A program made the position numbers and the translations under genes. The notes below the pieces were generated by a model that was given only the letters and a program-made list of their open reading frames with translations, was not told the origin of the DNA and did not search any database. Source: a virus. Taken from it: a DNA stretch of 31,763 bases. Of this stretch, positions 1 through 7,413 are shown piece after piece (position 1 is the stretch's first letter; each line of letters begins with the position of its first letter). The DNA is taken from positions 1 through 31,763 of IMG/VR virus record IMGVR_UViG_3300037584_002849; one strand, 5' to 3'.

Positions 1-382
1 GAGCATCATGAACACCCATGACTTGATATGGTCTAGGTTTGTATTTTGAAATACTTTTGACGTAATCTGTAACTCCCTGTGGCGATATTAATTCATTCTC
101 TTCAAGTGGTAGTCCATAAAATTTACTACCTTCAAATTCATATGTATATCCTTTACGATTACAAAATGATATTATTCTATCTACAAGTCCAGTATATATT
201 TCATTCTTTCTCATATCATAAAGTCTTATCTTTCCATCCCAATACTTATTACGATATTGTGGCATAAACTTTGCGCCAGGAACTTCAAATGTAAAATGAT
301 CTGAGAGTTCATGATACACATGTTGTTCTGAGTCAATCGTCACAAAGACTTCATTTTTCTTTTTAATAATAAGATGGGTCAT
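1..382 (-). CDS. uvsW: UvsW recombination DNA helicase, N-terminal part (cut by window edge)
   Basis: Only the first 127 codons are present; the frame stays open to base 1. Translation begins MTHLIIKKKNEVFVTIDSEQ and continues through HELSDHFTFEVPGAKFMPQ and NKYWDGKIRLYD. This matches the N-terminal substrate-binding domain of T4 UvsW (the HELRDFFSFE and NWDGRIRLLD equivalents). In T4, UvsW is a superfamily 2 helicase that unwinds R-loops and remodels branched recombination and replication intermediates, and so helps shift replication from origin-driven to recombination-driven. The helicase motifs lie outside the window and cannot be checked. The ATG at 382-380 overlaps the UvsY stop (ATGA), so the two are probably translationally coupled, in the same order as in T4-like marine phages. 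Confidence 0.86.
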   Translation of the reverse strand, partial: MTHLIIKKKNEVFVTIDSEQHVYHELSDHFTFEVPGAKFMPQYRNKYWDGKIRLYDMRKNEIYTGLVDRIISFCNRKGYTYEFEGSKFYGLPLEENELISPQGVTDYVKSISKYKPRPYQVMGVHDA

Positions 383-813
383 GCAAATCCAGCTTGGAAT
401 TTATGCCATTCAATTGAGTTTTTAATTTGATATGTACGATTCGATATCTGTTTCAAAATACTTTCAATGTAATTAATCATCACATTGTAATATTCAACTT
501 TTAAATTTGCATCTGAAACTCGTTCATCAGCATCCATGTATCTTATTAACGCATCTTTATCTCTAACTTTCTTTGGGAATGGTTCTCTCTCATATACTTC
601 AGGATCTGCCTTTCCTGAATAGTATTCATACCTTTCATGACGAACACTCTTTTGTATCTTCTGAGCTTTTGTTCTTAACAATATTAAGTTGTTCATTATC
701 TCATGATATTTAGAATGCAACTGAGGAATCTTAACAGACTCTTCATGCATATTGTCAATATCAATCTTACAGTCCTGTTCCCACATGGACTGAATCTTTT
801 CAAGATTAATCAT
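379..813 (-). CDS. uvsY: UvsY recombination mediator protein
   Basis: 144 residues, close to T4 UvsY (137). The N-terminus (LEKIQSMWEQDCKIDIDN, then EESVKIPQLHSKYHEI) carries the characteristic UvsY start: a LExIQxMW helix, an acidic stretch, and the LHSKY motif. A basic helical segment and the EYYSGK motif follow at about residues 62-70. In T4 this protein is the mediator that loads the UvsX recombinase onto gp32-coated single-stranded DNA. The rest of the sequence is predicted helical and charged, consistent with the family. It starts 6 bases after the upstream tail gene stop and its stop overlaps the UvsW start, so the four genes after gp23 look like one unit. UvsX is not in the window. 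Confidence 0.9.
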   Translation of the reverse strand: MINLEKIQSMWEQDCKIDIDNMHEESVKIPQLHSKYHEIMNNLILLRTKAQKIQKSVRHERYEYYSGKADPEVYEREPFPKKVRDKDALIRYMDADERVSDANLKVEYYNVMINYIESILKQISNRTYQIKNSIEWHKFQAGFA

Positions 814-819
814 GTAAAA

Positions 820-1416
820 TTATTTTTTTGGTTTATTATCTAGTCGATTACCGCTTGGATCAGTAATATCATATATTGTATATTTAAAAGTTACTGATGC
901 AGTAAAGAAACTATAGTCACGTTGGGATACATCAAAATCTAATGTTGAAAGTGAAATCGGAAATGCGTCTTTAAAATTAACATGTATGCTTGGTTTATAG
1001 TTACTACCTAACACTTGTAGTGTAGCATCTGAAAATTCAAAATAACGAGGATCTGCCTCATCACTTGCACTTGCATTAGTTCTAATATCATCTTTTCTTA
1101 GTTGATCAAATTGTCCTAAAGATTCTGGATATCCAAGGCCAGTGATCCACTTGTAGATTGCAAGATAGTTTTCCATCTTCTCATCTACTAAGAAACGAAC
1201 GGTTAAATCATCATACAAAACTTTATCGCCAGGCACAGGAATATCCTTCAAATAAGTGGGTTGAACAGCAGTTCCCATGCTTATTTGAGGTATGTTCGCA
1301 GATTGGCAAAGAAAATCAACCTTTGGTGTCTTAGTTATAATCAACTTAAAACCAAGAGGAGACATATAGTTCCTATTGGCAATTTGTTTATCAAAGGGTG
1401 ATACGGAATCAGTCAT
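820..1416 (-). CDS. Tail-tube-fold protein, gp3-type tail completion / tube initiator candidate
   Basis: 198 residues. The segment MSPLGFKLIITKTPKVDFLC, then ANIPQISMGTA and LKDIPVPGDKVLYDDLTVRF, is the pattern of the T4 gp19-like tail tube family: strand, IPxxS loop, PVPGDK loop, strand. The C-terminal FFTASVTFKYTIYDI also fits. The true gp19 is elsewhere in the window (7414-7992), so this is a second tube-fold protein. In marine T4-like phages the gene directly after gp23 and before uvsY is usually labelled gp3 (tail completion and sheath stabiliser). A gp54-type baseplate tube initiator is the main alternative. The fold call is firmer than the exact T4 equivalent. The start at 1416 is preceded by an AAGAAG ribosome-binding-like stretch and overlaps the end of the small upstream gene by 8 bases. 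Confidence 0.72.
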   Translation of the reverse strand: MTDSVSPFDKQIANRNYMSPLGFKLIITKTPKVDFLCQSANIPQISMGTAVQPTYLKDIPVPGDKVLYDDLTVRFLVDEKMENYLAIYKWITGLGYPESLGQFDQLRKDDIRTNASASDEADPRYFEFSDATLQVLGSNYKPSIHVNFKDAFPISLSTLDFDVSQRDYSFFTASVTFKYTIYDITDPSGNRLDNKPKK

Positions 1417-1534
1417 CTAACTTCTTTTTCAATTTTTTGATTCTTCTAACATAAAGAATCTCTGCTTGTGAATACAGAATCGGATTTTTCTTTGATCTCT
1501 TGATAATAAGTTTTGCAGCTTCTTTATCATTCAT
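1409..1534 (-). CDS. Small conserved basic protein (41 residues), hypothetical
   Basis: Short basic protein beginning MNDKEAAKLIIKRSKKNP and ending in a lysine-rich tail (RRIKKLKKKLDD). The frame is open much further upstream, but that extension runs through the gp23 coding region and the terminator. The ATG at 1534-1532, just after the terminator hairpin, is therefore the realistic start. Roughly a third of its residues are Lys or Arg. The end overlaps the start of the gp3-like gene by 8 bases, which suggests coupled translation. No canonical Shine-Dalgarno sequence is visible before the ATG. I recall similar 40-residue genes at this place in marine T4-like phages but cannot assign a function; a nucleic-acid-binding or regulatory role is only a guess. 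Confidence 0.6.
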   Translation of the reverse strand: MNDKEAAKLIIKRSKKNPILYSQAEILYVRRIKKLKKKLDD

Positions 1535-1550
1535 ATTACTATTTAGACAC

Positions 1551-1576
1551 AAAAAAAGAGACCCTTTCGGGTCTCT
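1551..1576 (-). terminator. Rho-independent terminator after gp23
   Basis: On the minus strand an 8-bp perfect stem (AGAGACCC / GGGTCTCT) with a GAAA tetraloop is followed at once by seven T residues. This is a textbook intrinsic terminator 28 bases after the gp23 stop, as expected after the most abundantly made protein. A second small hairpin (ATCTC / GAGAT, 1582-1596) sits just upstream. Confidence 0.93.
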
Positions 1577-1596
1577 GATCCATCTCGAACTGAGAT

Positions 1597-1604
1597 TATT
1601 TATA
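1597..1604 (-). promoter_or_regulatory. T4-type late promoter motif TATAAATA between gp23 stop and terminator
   Basis: A perfect TATAAATA on the minus strand begins directly after the gp23 TAA stop. The expected start of transcription, about ten bases from the motif centre, would fall near 1590, upstream of the terminator at 1576-1551. It is either the promoter of the 41-residue/gp3/uvsY/uvsW unit reading through a leaky terminator, or a source of a very short RNA, or a chance match. Confidence 0.55.
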
Positions 1605-3011
1605 TTACATAAGGTTTGTAACTGAAACTCTTCTGTAGTAACGGTTAGCGTTAACAGTAAGTGTTCCAAGTCCTTGTGTTGTACCTTGTGAGAATGGGTT
1701 CTCAACCATACCATATCTGGTCTTGAATCCAATCTTAGGTTGGAATGTATCCTGACCAACCGCACGAACCATCTGTAGAGGAACGTATGGACAGTAGAAT
1801 AATCCAGCGTCGTAAGGAGAAGTACCTTTGTAACCGATAACATAGTACTGTGTTGCAGCACTGTTAGCAGCGAATGGGTCGATGTAAACTCTATACTTAC
1901 CGTTGATAACACCAGCAAATGTATTTCCTGTGTCGTCTACGTTTAAGTTAGCGTTAAGAGCAGGAGTGTAATCTAATACACCAGCCATTGTTAATGCAGA
2001 AGCAACGTCAGCAGAGCAAAGGATGATGTTACCCTTTCCACGACGAGTTCTTTGTGCAATAGCGTTTGCGTCTCTTTCGATCTGGAATAGAAGTCCTTTG
2101 AACTTCTCAACAGACCATCTACCATTTGAGTCAACATCTAAGTTGAATGTACCAGCAGATGCTACGTTAACCTGAGCACCAGTCTCAGCAGTTTTGTAGA
2201 TTGTTCTGATAACTTCTCTGTTGATTTCAGCAAGAATCTCAGTTGATAGAATGTTTGCTAACTCAGCCTCAGCGTTCAATCCGTGGATTGCCTTAAGGTC
2301 TTGAGCAAGTTCTAAACTGTACTCTGCTTTTAGAGCTCTAGACTTCGCAGTCACGGTTATCTTCTCGATTGAGAAGGCCATTTCGTTGAAGGACTTTCCA
2401 GACTCTCCGAGGTTCTCAGCCTCGTCTGTACGCATACCTTGACCTACATCATATGCAACCTGTTTTGCATTAGATGATGGGTTAAGTGCGCCTGGGTTAG
2501 ATCCTGACTGTGCAGTTGTACCTAAACCAGTTGTAACTGAATCGAATCCAGATGTGTTTCCATTCTGTGAAGTTTGTCCAGAGAATGCTGAATCTGGTTC
2601 GTTGAATAATGCTTCTGTTCCAAGCATGCTGTTGGCATTTGTGCCATCAACAAATCTGGATCTCATTGCGAAAATGAGTCCTGTTGGAGCATTCATTGGC
2701 TGAACACCAGCAAGGTCATATGCGACCAAGTTTGGCATTGCACGTCTAATCAATGAGATTAGAACTGGGTCGAAACCTGCAACAGGGCCAGATGCAGTTG
2801 CGCCAGCAGAGAAACCTGCGTTTGCACCTGTATTTGTACTAACTGTTGGGGCTTCAGAGAGGAATGACTTTTCCTCGCTTAAAAATCTTTCTTGGTTCTC
2901 GAGCAAGACAGCAGTAACCGCTTTACGATGATTGTCCTTGATAGCATCAATTCCATCATGTTCTAAGAGGGGCTTCCACTTCTCTTGCAATTGTTCTGCG
3001 TTGTTGAACAT
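1605..3011 (-). CDS. 23: gp23 major capsid protein
   Basis: 468 residues (T4 gp23 is 521). The N-terminal helical propeptide (FNNAEQLQEKWKPLLEHDG, and NHRKAVTAVLLENQERFLSE) matches the gp23 delta piece. A gp21 processing site is visible as FLSE|A at residues 50-54, so mature capsid protein should begin at A54. Further family landmarks are PNLVAYDLAGVQPMNAPTG, and ALKAEYSLELAQDLKAIHGL followed by AELANILSTEILAEINREV. It forms the hexamers of the prolate head. No gp24-like paralogue for the vertices is seen here. The ATG at 3011 has an AGGT ribosome-binding site with a 9-base spacer. No TATAAATA is visible in the 49-base gap upstream, so it may be co-transcribed with gp22 or use a non-consensus promoter. 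A strong terminator follows. Confidence 0.98.
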   Translation of the reverse strand: MFNNAEQLQEKWKPLLEHDGIDAIKDNHRKAVTAVLLENQERFLSEEKSFLSEAPTVSTNTGANAGFSAGATASGPVAGFDPVLISLIRRAMPNLVAYDLAGVQPMNAPTGLIFAMRSRFVDGTNANSMLGTEALFNEPDSAFSGQTSQNGNTSGFDSVTTGLGTTAQSGSNPGALNPSSNAKQVAYDVGQGMRTDEAENLGESGKSFNEMAFSIEKITVTAKSRALKAEYSLELAQDLKAIHGLNAEAELANILSTEILAEINREVIRTIYKTAETGAQVNVASAGTFNLDVDSNGRWSVEKFKGLLFQIERDANAIAQRTRRGKGNIILCSADVASALTMAGVLDYTPALNANLNVDDTGNTFAGVINGKYRVYIDPFAANSAATQYYVIGYKGTSPYDAGLFYCPYVPLQMVRAVGQDTFQPKIGFKTRYGMVENPFSQGTTQGLGTLTVNANRYYRRVSVTNLM

Positions 3012-3060
3012 TTGCGTTTTTACCTATGTTTGATTGTTTGATTAATTAACAAGTTGAGAT

Positions 3061-4122
3061 TCAATTCTTAGTGGCGTGTGATAGTGCCTGCATGTATGCC
3101 GCCATACTACCAGAAACATCTGGAGTTGCAGCTTCTTCGTTTAACACTTCAGACTCACTTCTTTTGGGAGCAGATTTAAAGTAAGACTCTTTAAGAGTTA
3201 CTAACTTCTCCTCATAAGCTTTTTCACTTTCAAACTCAACACCTTCGGCAAGTGAAGCGAGCTTCTCTTTCTGAGTGGTCGATAGACCTTCAGAAACATC
3301 GGAAAGGATTCCATCAGCTGTTGCCTCTGAGAGACTCTTAGTGATAGTGATATTCTTTTCGATCTGCTCGTTGAGTTTTGATTCCATTTCGTCAAGTTTT
3401 TCTACCATATTCTCAACGACATCATATTTATCTTCAGGGATTGATACATAATGTTCTTCAAAAAGACCTCGCATTCCTTCAAGGAATGATTCAGTCATTT
3501 CGGTTCTAAGACCACGCTCTACTTGGAGTGCGTTTTCTTGTAACCACTCATCAGCGACGTATTCTAAGTAAGAATCGACACGTTCGATGAGTTCGTCTTT
3601 CATGCCTTCGACCTCTTCTACGAGCTTTGCTTCGTAGTGAGATTCCATGGCTTCTCTAAGTTCGGTAACTTTGGACTTTAGAGCAGCCTCGAAAATTGTC
3701 TTGGCTTTTTCTCTAAACTCTTCGGAAAGTTCCTGACCACCGAGAAGTGCATTGACATCATCATCGATGTCAACTTCATCAGTGATTTCGGGGAGTTCGA
3801 CAGTTTCTTCTACTGTCTCTTCCTCGGCGACGACTTCCTCTTCTGCAATCTCATCTTCAGCGATCACTTCTTCTTCAGTTTCCACTGCTTCTTTTTGTGA
3901 TTTTGACATAACGCCTTTTACTGATTTAAGATTTGCTGCATAAGAACCTTCACCAGCTGGATCCCTTAATTTATTGGAATCGTCATCTGGTTTGTTGTTT
4001 TCTGGAGTTGGGCCACCGAGATCCTCATAACTCACGCCTGCCATGGTTTGCATGGGCTCAGCGGGTTTAGCACCAGCGGTTACGGCGTTCTCCATTTCTT
4101 GTAAATTTTTCCCACGGGACAT
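3061..4122 (-). CDS. 22: gp22 prohead scaffolding core protein
   Basis: 353 residues, longer than T4 gp22 (269). The composition is that of an assembly scaffold: a Pro/Asp-rich N-terminus, an extremely Glu-rich stretch at about residues 80-122, then long charged helices with heptad-like leucines (about 130-320), and a short C-terminus that could bind the shell. Candidate gp21 cleavage sites of the [LI]xE type are visible, for example SLSE|A at 264-268. In T4 this protein forms the core on which gp23 assembles and is then digested by gp21 to small peptides. It lies directly between protease and capsid genes, as in T4. The start has a GGAG ribosome-binding site 7 bases upstream and a consensus late promoter 36 bases before the ATG. 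The low-complexity acidic part produces a spurious serine-rich open frame on the other strand. Confidence 0.9.
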   Translation of the reverse strand: MSRGKNLQEMENAVTAGAKPAEPMQTMAGVSYEDLGGPTPENNKPDDDSNKLRDPAGEGSYAANLKSVKGVMSKSQKEAVETEEEVIAEDEIAEEEVVAEEETVEETVELPEITDEVDIDDDVNALLGGQELSEEFREKAKTIFEAALKSKVTELREAMESHYEAKLVEEVEGMKDELIERVDSYLEYVADEWLQENALQVERGLRTEMTESFLEGMRGLFEEHYVSIPEDKYDVVENMVEKLDEMESKLNEQIEKNITITKSLSEATADGILSDVSEGLSTTQKEKLASLAEGVEFESEKAYEEKLVTLKESYFKSAPKRSESEVLNEEAATPDVSGSMAAYMQALSHATKN

Positions 4123-4158
4123 TTGAACTCTCCGATTTACCTTTGTATAATCTGTTTT

Positions 4159-4166
4159 TATTTATA
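4159..4166 (-). promoter_or_regulatory. Late promoter TATAAATA for gp22 (and probably gp23)
   Basis: A perfect TATAAATA lies on the minus strand 36 bases upstream of the gp22 start and 2 bases past the gp21 stop. An AGGTA pentamer (4142-4138) and a GGAG ribosome-binding site (4133-4130) lie between it and the ATG. Confidence 0.82.
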
Positions 4167-4168
4167 AT

Positions 4169-4819
4169 TTAAAGATTTGCTAAGAAATCTTGAAAGACGC
4201 CCAGTTTCTGTTCGTCTAATTTTCCTTGATCAACTAGTGTGTTGATCTGTTTATATGTTTTTTCGGCCAACCTCTCACGAAGCATGCCTCCATCCCATAC
4301 CCACTCCTTACCTTCCATAATGCCATCTACGAAAGCATCTGGAGCTGAGGGGTCTGCAACGATATCTGCAGCAGTAGCAAGAGTAAAATCTTCTCCTACC
4401 ACACTGTATCCTTCGTTAGTTTTGTTTAAAGATCCTACACCTCTTGATGAAACACCAAGTTTAACACCCTCACCTAATAAATTAGATGCGATCTTACCCA
4501 TTGGAGTACTAAGAATCTTTGCTTTTCCTATAAAGTTATTTCCACTCTCTTTGAGCGAGACAATTTTATGGGATACTCTGTCAAGATTAACAGTCGGGCC
4601 GTCGGGATGACCCAACTCACCAAGAGCTCTGCCTTTCTGAACAAAGTTTTCGTTGTATCTATTAACTTCACGCATTAACGTTTGTTTTGGATACATCCTA
4701 CCATTACGATTTTTCATTTCACTTTGAAGGAATACTCCTTCAATGTACAGATTTTTCTTACCGTTGCGACTTTCAACAATAACTTCAACCTGTTCTATTT
4801 CTTCTGTAATGAGTTTCAT
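4169..4819 (-). CDS. 21: gp21 prohead maturation protease
   Basis: 216 residues, the same size as T4 gp21 (212). It belongs to the herpesvirus-assemblin-like serine protease fold. Landmarks are the N-terminal strand with NLYIEGVFLQSEMKNRNGRM, the catalytic-His motif GELGHP (His71), and the nucleophile motif LGVSSRGVGS (Ser124/Ser125), followed by DIVADPSAPDAFV. It cleaves scaffold, capsid and internal head proteins after glutamate in [LI]xE-type sites and then digests itself. The start is well supported: the ATG overlaps the preceding stop (TAATG) and an AGGAG ribosome-binding site sits 7 bases upstream. Its own candidate sites (for example VFLQSE) are not obviously different from other proheads. 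Confidence 0.95.
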   Translation of the reverse strand: MKLITEEIEQVEVIVESRNGKKNLYIEGVFLQSEMKNRNGRMYPKQTLMREVNRYNENFVQKGRALGELGHPDGPTVNLDRVSHKIVSLKESGNNFIGKAKILSTPMGKIASNLLGEGVKLGVSSRGVGSLNKTNEGYSVVGEDFTLATAADIVADPSAPDAFVDGIMEGKEWVWDGGMLRERLAEKTYKQINTLVDQGKLDEQKLGVFQDFLANL

Positions 4820-5379
4820 TATGCCGCTCCTGTTGTTTGAACTTGTTGTGCAAATAATTGACCACCTGTTGTATGATCAGTCACTGCTGAAACTGTGAGT
4901 TCTCTTCTTGCTGCTGCAGTAGTCGTGACTGCATTATCGGAATTAAGAGCACGACTGTCATGACCTATTGTAAGTTTTGCTCCAAACTGTGCAAAACCAA
5001 TGGTTCTTTGCTCTTGAATTGAAACAACTCTTGCAGTTGTATTGAATCCAGTTACGCCAGTAATACCAGATACTACAACTACATCATTAACTCTGAATGG
5101 ATTTCCCATTCCTTCAGCGAGTGTGATAACTGTATTAGCTCCTTTTGCAATTCCTTCTATTGGAATCGAACTAACTCTTCCTATATTTAAAGTTGCAGAT
5201 CCTCCAGCTGGAACGTAGTAGTCAGCTGTTGTTGCAGGCCCAGTCGTACCTATCGCTACATGTTGTCCAGCACCTTTTGCAACAACTCGTAGAGTATCCG
5301 ATTGAACCGTAAATGCTTGGCCTGCACTTGAATTACTTGTAGCAAAACTAAATCCAGCGCCAACAGGTTGATGTGCCAT
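4819..5379 (-). CDS. Beta-rich virion protein in the gp68 position, function unknown
   Basis: 186 residues, rich in Ala, Thr, Val and Gly, with no predicted membrane segment or coiled coil. The N-terminus (MAHQPVGAGFSFATSNSSAG) and the alternation of short strands (TLRVVAKGAGQHVAIGTTGP, ADYYVPAGGSATLNIG, then PFRVNDVVVVSG) suggest a small beta-barrel or Ig-like structural protein. T4 has the prohead core protein gp68 here, but the sequence and composition do not resemble a core protein. I recall similar proteins at this spot in marine T4-like phages annotated only as structural. Sitting in a TAATG-coupled chain between the core and protease genes argues for a head role, perhaps surface decoration; that is inference. 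An AGGAAG-type ribosome-binding site precedes the ATG. Confidence 0.6.
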   Translation of the reverse strand: MAHQPVGAGFSFATSNSSAGQAFTVQSDTLRVVAKGAGQHVAIGTTGPATTADYYVPAGGSATLNIGRVSSIPIEGIAKGANTVITLAEGMGNPFRVNDVVVVSGITGVTGFNTTARVVSIQEQRTIGFAQFGAKLTIGHDSRALNSDNAVTTTAAARRELTVSAVTDHTTGGQLFAQQVQTTGAA

Positions 5380-5600
5380 TACTCTTCCTCTTCGTATTCT
5401 TCGTCATTATCAAGTTCACCAACTGTTTCTGATTCTGCATCTTCTTCAGTTTCAACATCATAACCCATCATTGCATTGGCAACAGGAGATTTGAGAGAAT
5501 CAACTCTCTCACCAGCCTTTGCGAATAAAGCAGTTTTTATTGAATCACTAATTTCAGATGGAGATTCATCCGCAATTATCAAGTTCATTAATTCATCCAT
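5379..5600 (-). CDS. 67: gp67-like prohead core protein
   Basis: 73 residues. A helical N-terminal half (MDELMNLIIADESPSEISDS, then IKTALFAKAGERVDSLK) is followed by a strongly acidic tail ending in EEYEEEE. T4 gp67 (about 80 residues) has the same plan, a helical start plus an acidic tail, and the same place between portal and protease genes. It is an essential component of the prohead core that helps determine head shape and is processed by gp21. The identification rests on position, size and architecture more than on residue identity. AGGA with a 10-base spacer supports the ATG, and a consensus late promoter lies 26 bases upstream. The stop overlaps the next start (TAATG). Confidence 0.78.
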   Translation of the reverse strand: MDELMNLIIADESPSEISDSIKTALFAKAGERVDSLKSPVANAMMGYDVETEEDAESETVGELDNDEEYEEEE

Positions 5601-5626
5601 TAGATAAAAATCCTATACCTATGTTT

Positions 5627-5634
5627 TATTTATA
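5627..5634 (-). promoter_or_regulatory. Late promoter TATAAATA for the gp67-gp21 group
   Basis: A perfect TATAAATA on the minus strand overlaps the portal stop codon: the TAA stop is itself the central TAA of the promoter (ATA TAA ATA). It is 26 bases before the gp67 ATG. An AGGTA pentamer (5620-5616) follows 6 bases after the motif. Confidence 0.85.
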
Positions 5635-7351
5635 TCTCGCCACCTTTAAGATCTGGCGTGCCAGGAGACTCAGGATCGTCAGTACTAGCTGTATCAATAC
5701 TCTCTTTACCACCCTCTGTTTGAGTTTTACCTAGATTTTGTTTTGATGAACGACTTTTTGAGTCTTGCTCTTGTTGCATCATCATCAATTCTTCTTCAGT
5801 AGGTGGAATAATGCCAGCTGCTCTTTCTTCATCCATGATCGCATTTTCTTGTACGATTTCATCATCAGTTTGACGTAAGATCTTACGACGAATATAATTG
5901 ACAGAATAATATTTACCGATATATGGATCAGCAGTTGCAACTAATCCAAGTCTTTCTTGCATTAATTCAGCATCTTTAAGTTCAGCAAAGTGATTATCAT
6001 ATAAGAAATCATATTGAATATGATCACTCATTTGTTCCCACTCTTCTGGAGTTACAACATTTTTAAGAATTAATTGAGTTTTAAGTATGTCATGGAAAAG
6101 ATTACTAAATCTTTTTCTCATTCTTCCAACAAACTTACTAAACTTAAGTTCATCTCTTAATACTTCTGATGAACGACCTAGACTGAAACTCGCATTATCA
6201 GCCATGCGAGACTCAGGAACATTCAAAGATCTTAAAAGTTTCTTTTGGAAATACTCTACGTCTGTAAGTTCTCCTAAATTTTGTCCGCCAGGCAACGTTG
6301 ATATCTCAGTTCCACGACCACCCTCTCTACGAGGCAACCAGAAATCTTCCATCATTGACATATATTTCTTGTCGTCACGAACTTCACCAGTCGCTGCATC
6401 GTAAGTTAATTTATTACGGTATCTCGACATTACTTCACGAAGATATTGTTCTGCTTTTGCCTTTGGTAAGTTACCTACATCAATGTAGAATATTCTACGT
6501 TCTGGAGCCCTTGATAATCTGTATATCACAAGAGCGTCTTCAATCATACGAAGTTGATTGAGTGATTTAATTGCTTTTTGTAGATATGAAAGAACTGTAT
6601 GTTTATTACGATCTACTAAACCTGATGTGCAGTATGCGATTGCATCTTTGGCAAACTTAACTGCATCCTTCTGCTGACCTGTAACAGCAACAGATCCATA
6701 TTGATTTTTTTGATATGAATTAGGTGTGTATATAAAGTATTCCGTTAAGCCTGGAAATTCAGCATCTTTTGGATTTGCACCATCTAAGCCTGGTCTATTA
6801 TTATTTGCATATTGTATTGCGTTTGCGCCACCTTTTTTCTTCTGTTCTCTAATATATTTTATTTTAAGTGCATCAATATATCTAAGTTCCTTAATTCCTT
6901 CCTCTGGTCTATCTAAATCTATGACTTTATGATAATAAATTCTTCCATCTACATACCAGTTACGAAATATTTCATGTGCTTTTTTATCAAAGTCCAACAT
7001 TTCTTTGATATATTGAAACTCTCCACGAATAATATCTTTAATTTGAGGCCCTACATTTAAATTTTGAAGATCAATTTGGATTGGTGAATCATTTTGATCT
7101 GCAACTATTGCTTCAATTAAAATATCCTCTATCGCAGCATCAACTTCGGGATGCAAAGCCATCTCTCGATACCTACGAATTAAATCGTATTCTGTTTTAA
7201 ATACGCCTTCTACATCTAAATATTGACCATAAAATCCAGACGATAAAAAGTAGTCCGCACCGTCCTCATTATTTTTGGGGACTGGTGAGACTACTGTTTC
7301 CGACGGTTTCTTGTATGAATCGTCAATTGAGAAACCAAAAAGTTGTGCCAT
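5630..7351 (-). CDS. 20: gp20 portal vertex protein
   Basis: 573 residues (T4 gp20 is 524). The gp20 family is recognisable from DLIRRYREMALHPEVDAAIE near residue 58, the wing segment DALVIYRLSRAPERRIFYID, and the stem/tunnel segment STLPGGQNLGELTDVEYFQK followed by LLRSLNVPESRM. The portal is the dodecameric ring at one head vertex. It nucleates prohead assembly, docks the terminase for DNA entry and later joins the neck (gp13/gp14). The C-terminal 60 residues are Gln/Glu/Ser-rich and look disordered. Its late promoter is 25 bases upstream, with a CTATAGGTATAA stretch between promoter and ATG acting as leader and ribosome-binding region. The stop codon forms part of the next late promoter. 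Confidence 0.97.
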   Translation of the reverse strand: MAQLFGFSIDDSYKKPSETVVSPVPKNNEDGADYFLSSGFYGQYLDVEGVFKTEYDLIRRYREMALHPEVDAAIEDILIEAIVADQNDSPIQIDLQNLNVGPQIKDIIRGEFQYIKEMLDFDKKAHEIFRNWYVDGRIYYHKVIDLDRPEEGIKELRYIDALKIKYIREQKKKGGANAIQYANNNRPGLDGANPKDAEFPGLTEYFIYTPNSYQKNQYGSVAVTGQQKDAVKFAKDAIAYCTSGLVDRNKHTVLSYLQKAIKSLNQLRMIEDALVIYRLSRAPERRIFYIDVGNLPKAKAEQYLREVMSRYRNKLTYDAATGEVRDDKKYMSMMEDFWLPRREGGRGTEISTLPGGQNLGELTDVEYFQKKLLRSLNVPESRMADNASFSLGRSSEVLRDELKFSKFVGRMRKRFSNLFHDILKTQLILKNVVTPEEWEQMSDHIQYDFLYDNHFAELKDAELMQERLGLVATADPYIGKYYSVNYIRRKILRQTDDEIVQENAIMDEERAAGIIPPTEEELMMMQQEQDSKSRSSKQNLGKTQTEGGKESIDTASTDDPESPGTPDLKGGEI

Positions 7352-7376
7352 TGTATAACTTTTATACCTATAGTGG

Positions 7377-7384
7377 TATTTATA
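7377..7384 (-). promoter_or_regulatory. Late promoter TATAAATA for gp20
   Basis: A perfect TATAAATA on the minus strand lies in the 62-base gap between gp19 and gp20, 25 bases before the portal ATG. An AGGTA pentamer (7369-7365) lies 7 bases downstream of the motif. Confidence 0.85.
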
Positions 7385-7413
7385 TTATATCCTAAATTGT
7401 GTTTTTAATCAAC

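Noticed and set aside
79-267. Plus-strand 62-codon frame at the left edge
   Set aside because: It is antisense to the UvsW N-terminus, which has clear family similarity; no ribosome-binding site or recognisable product.
1535-1918. N-terminal extension of the 41-residue gene, giving a 169-residue frame
   Set aside because: The extension overlaps the conserved end of gp23 in another frame and crosses the terminator. Its sequence is a Ser/Leu/Thr-rich shadow translation.
3752-3943. Plus-strand serine-rich frame opposite gp22
   Set aside because: It is the complement of the Glu-rich GAA/GAG codons of the scaffold; pure composition artefact.
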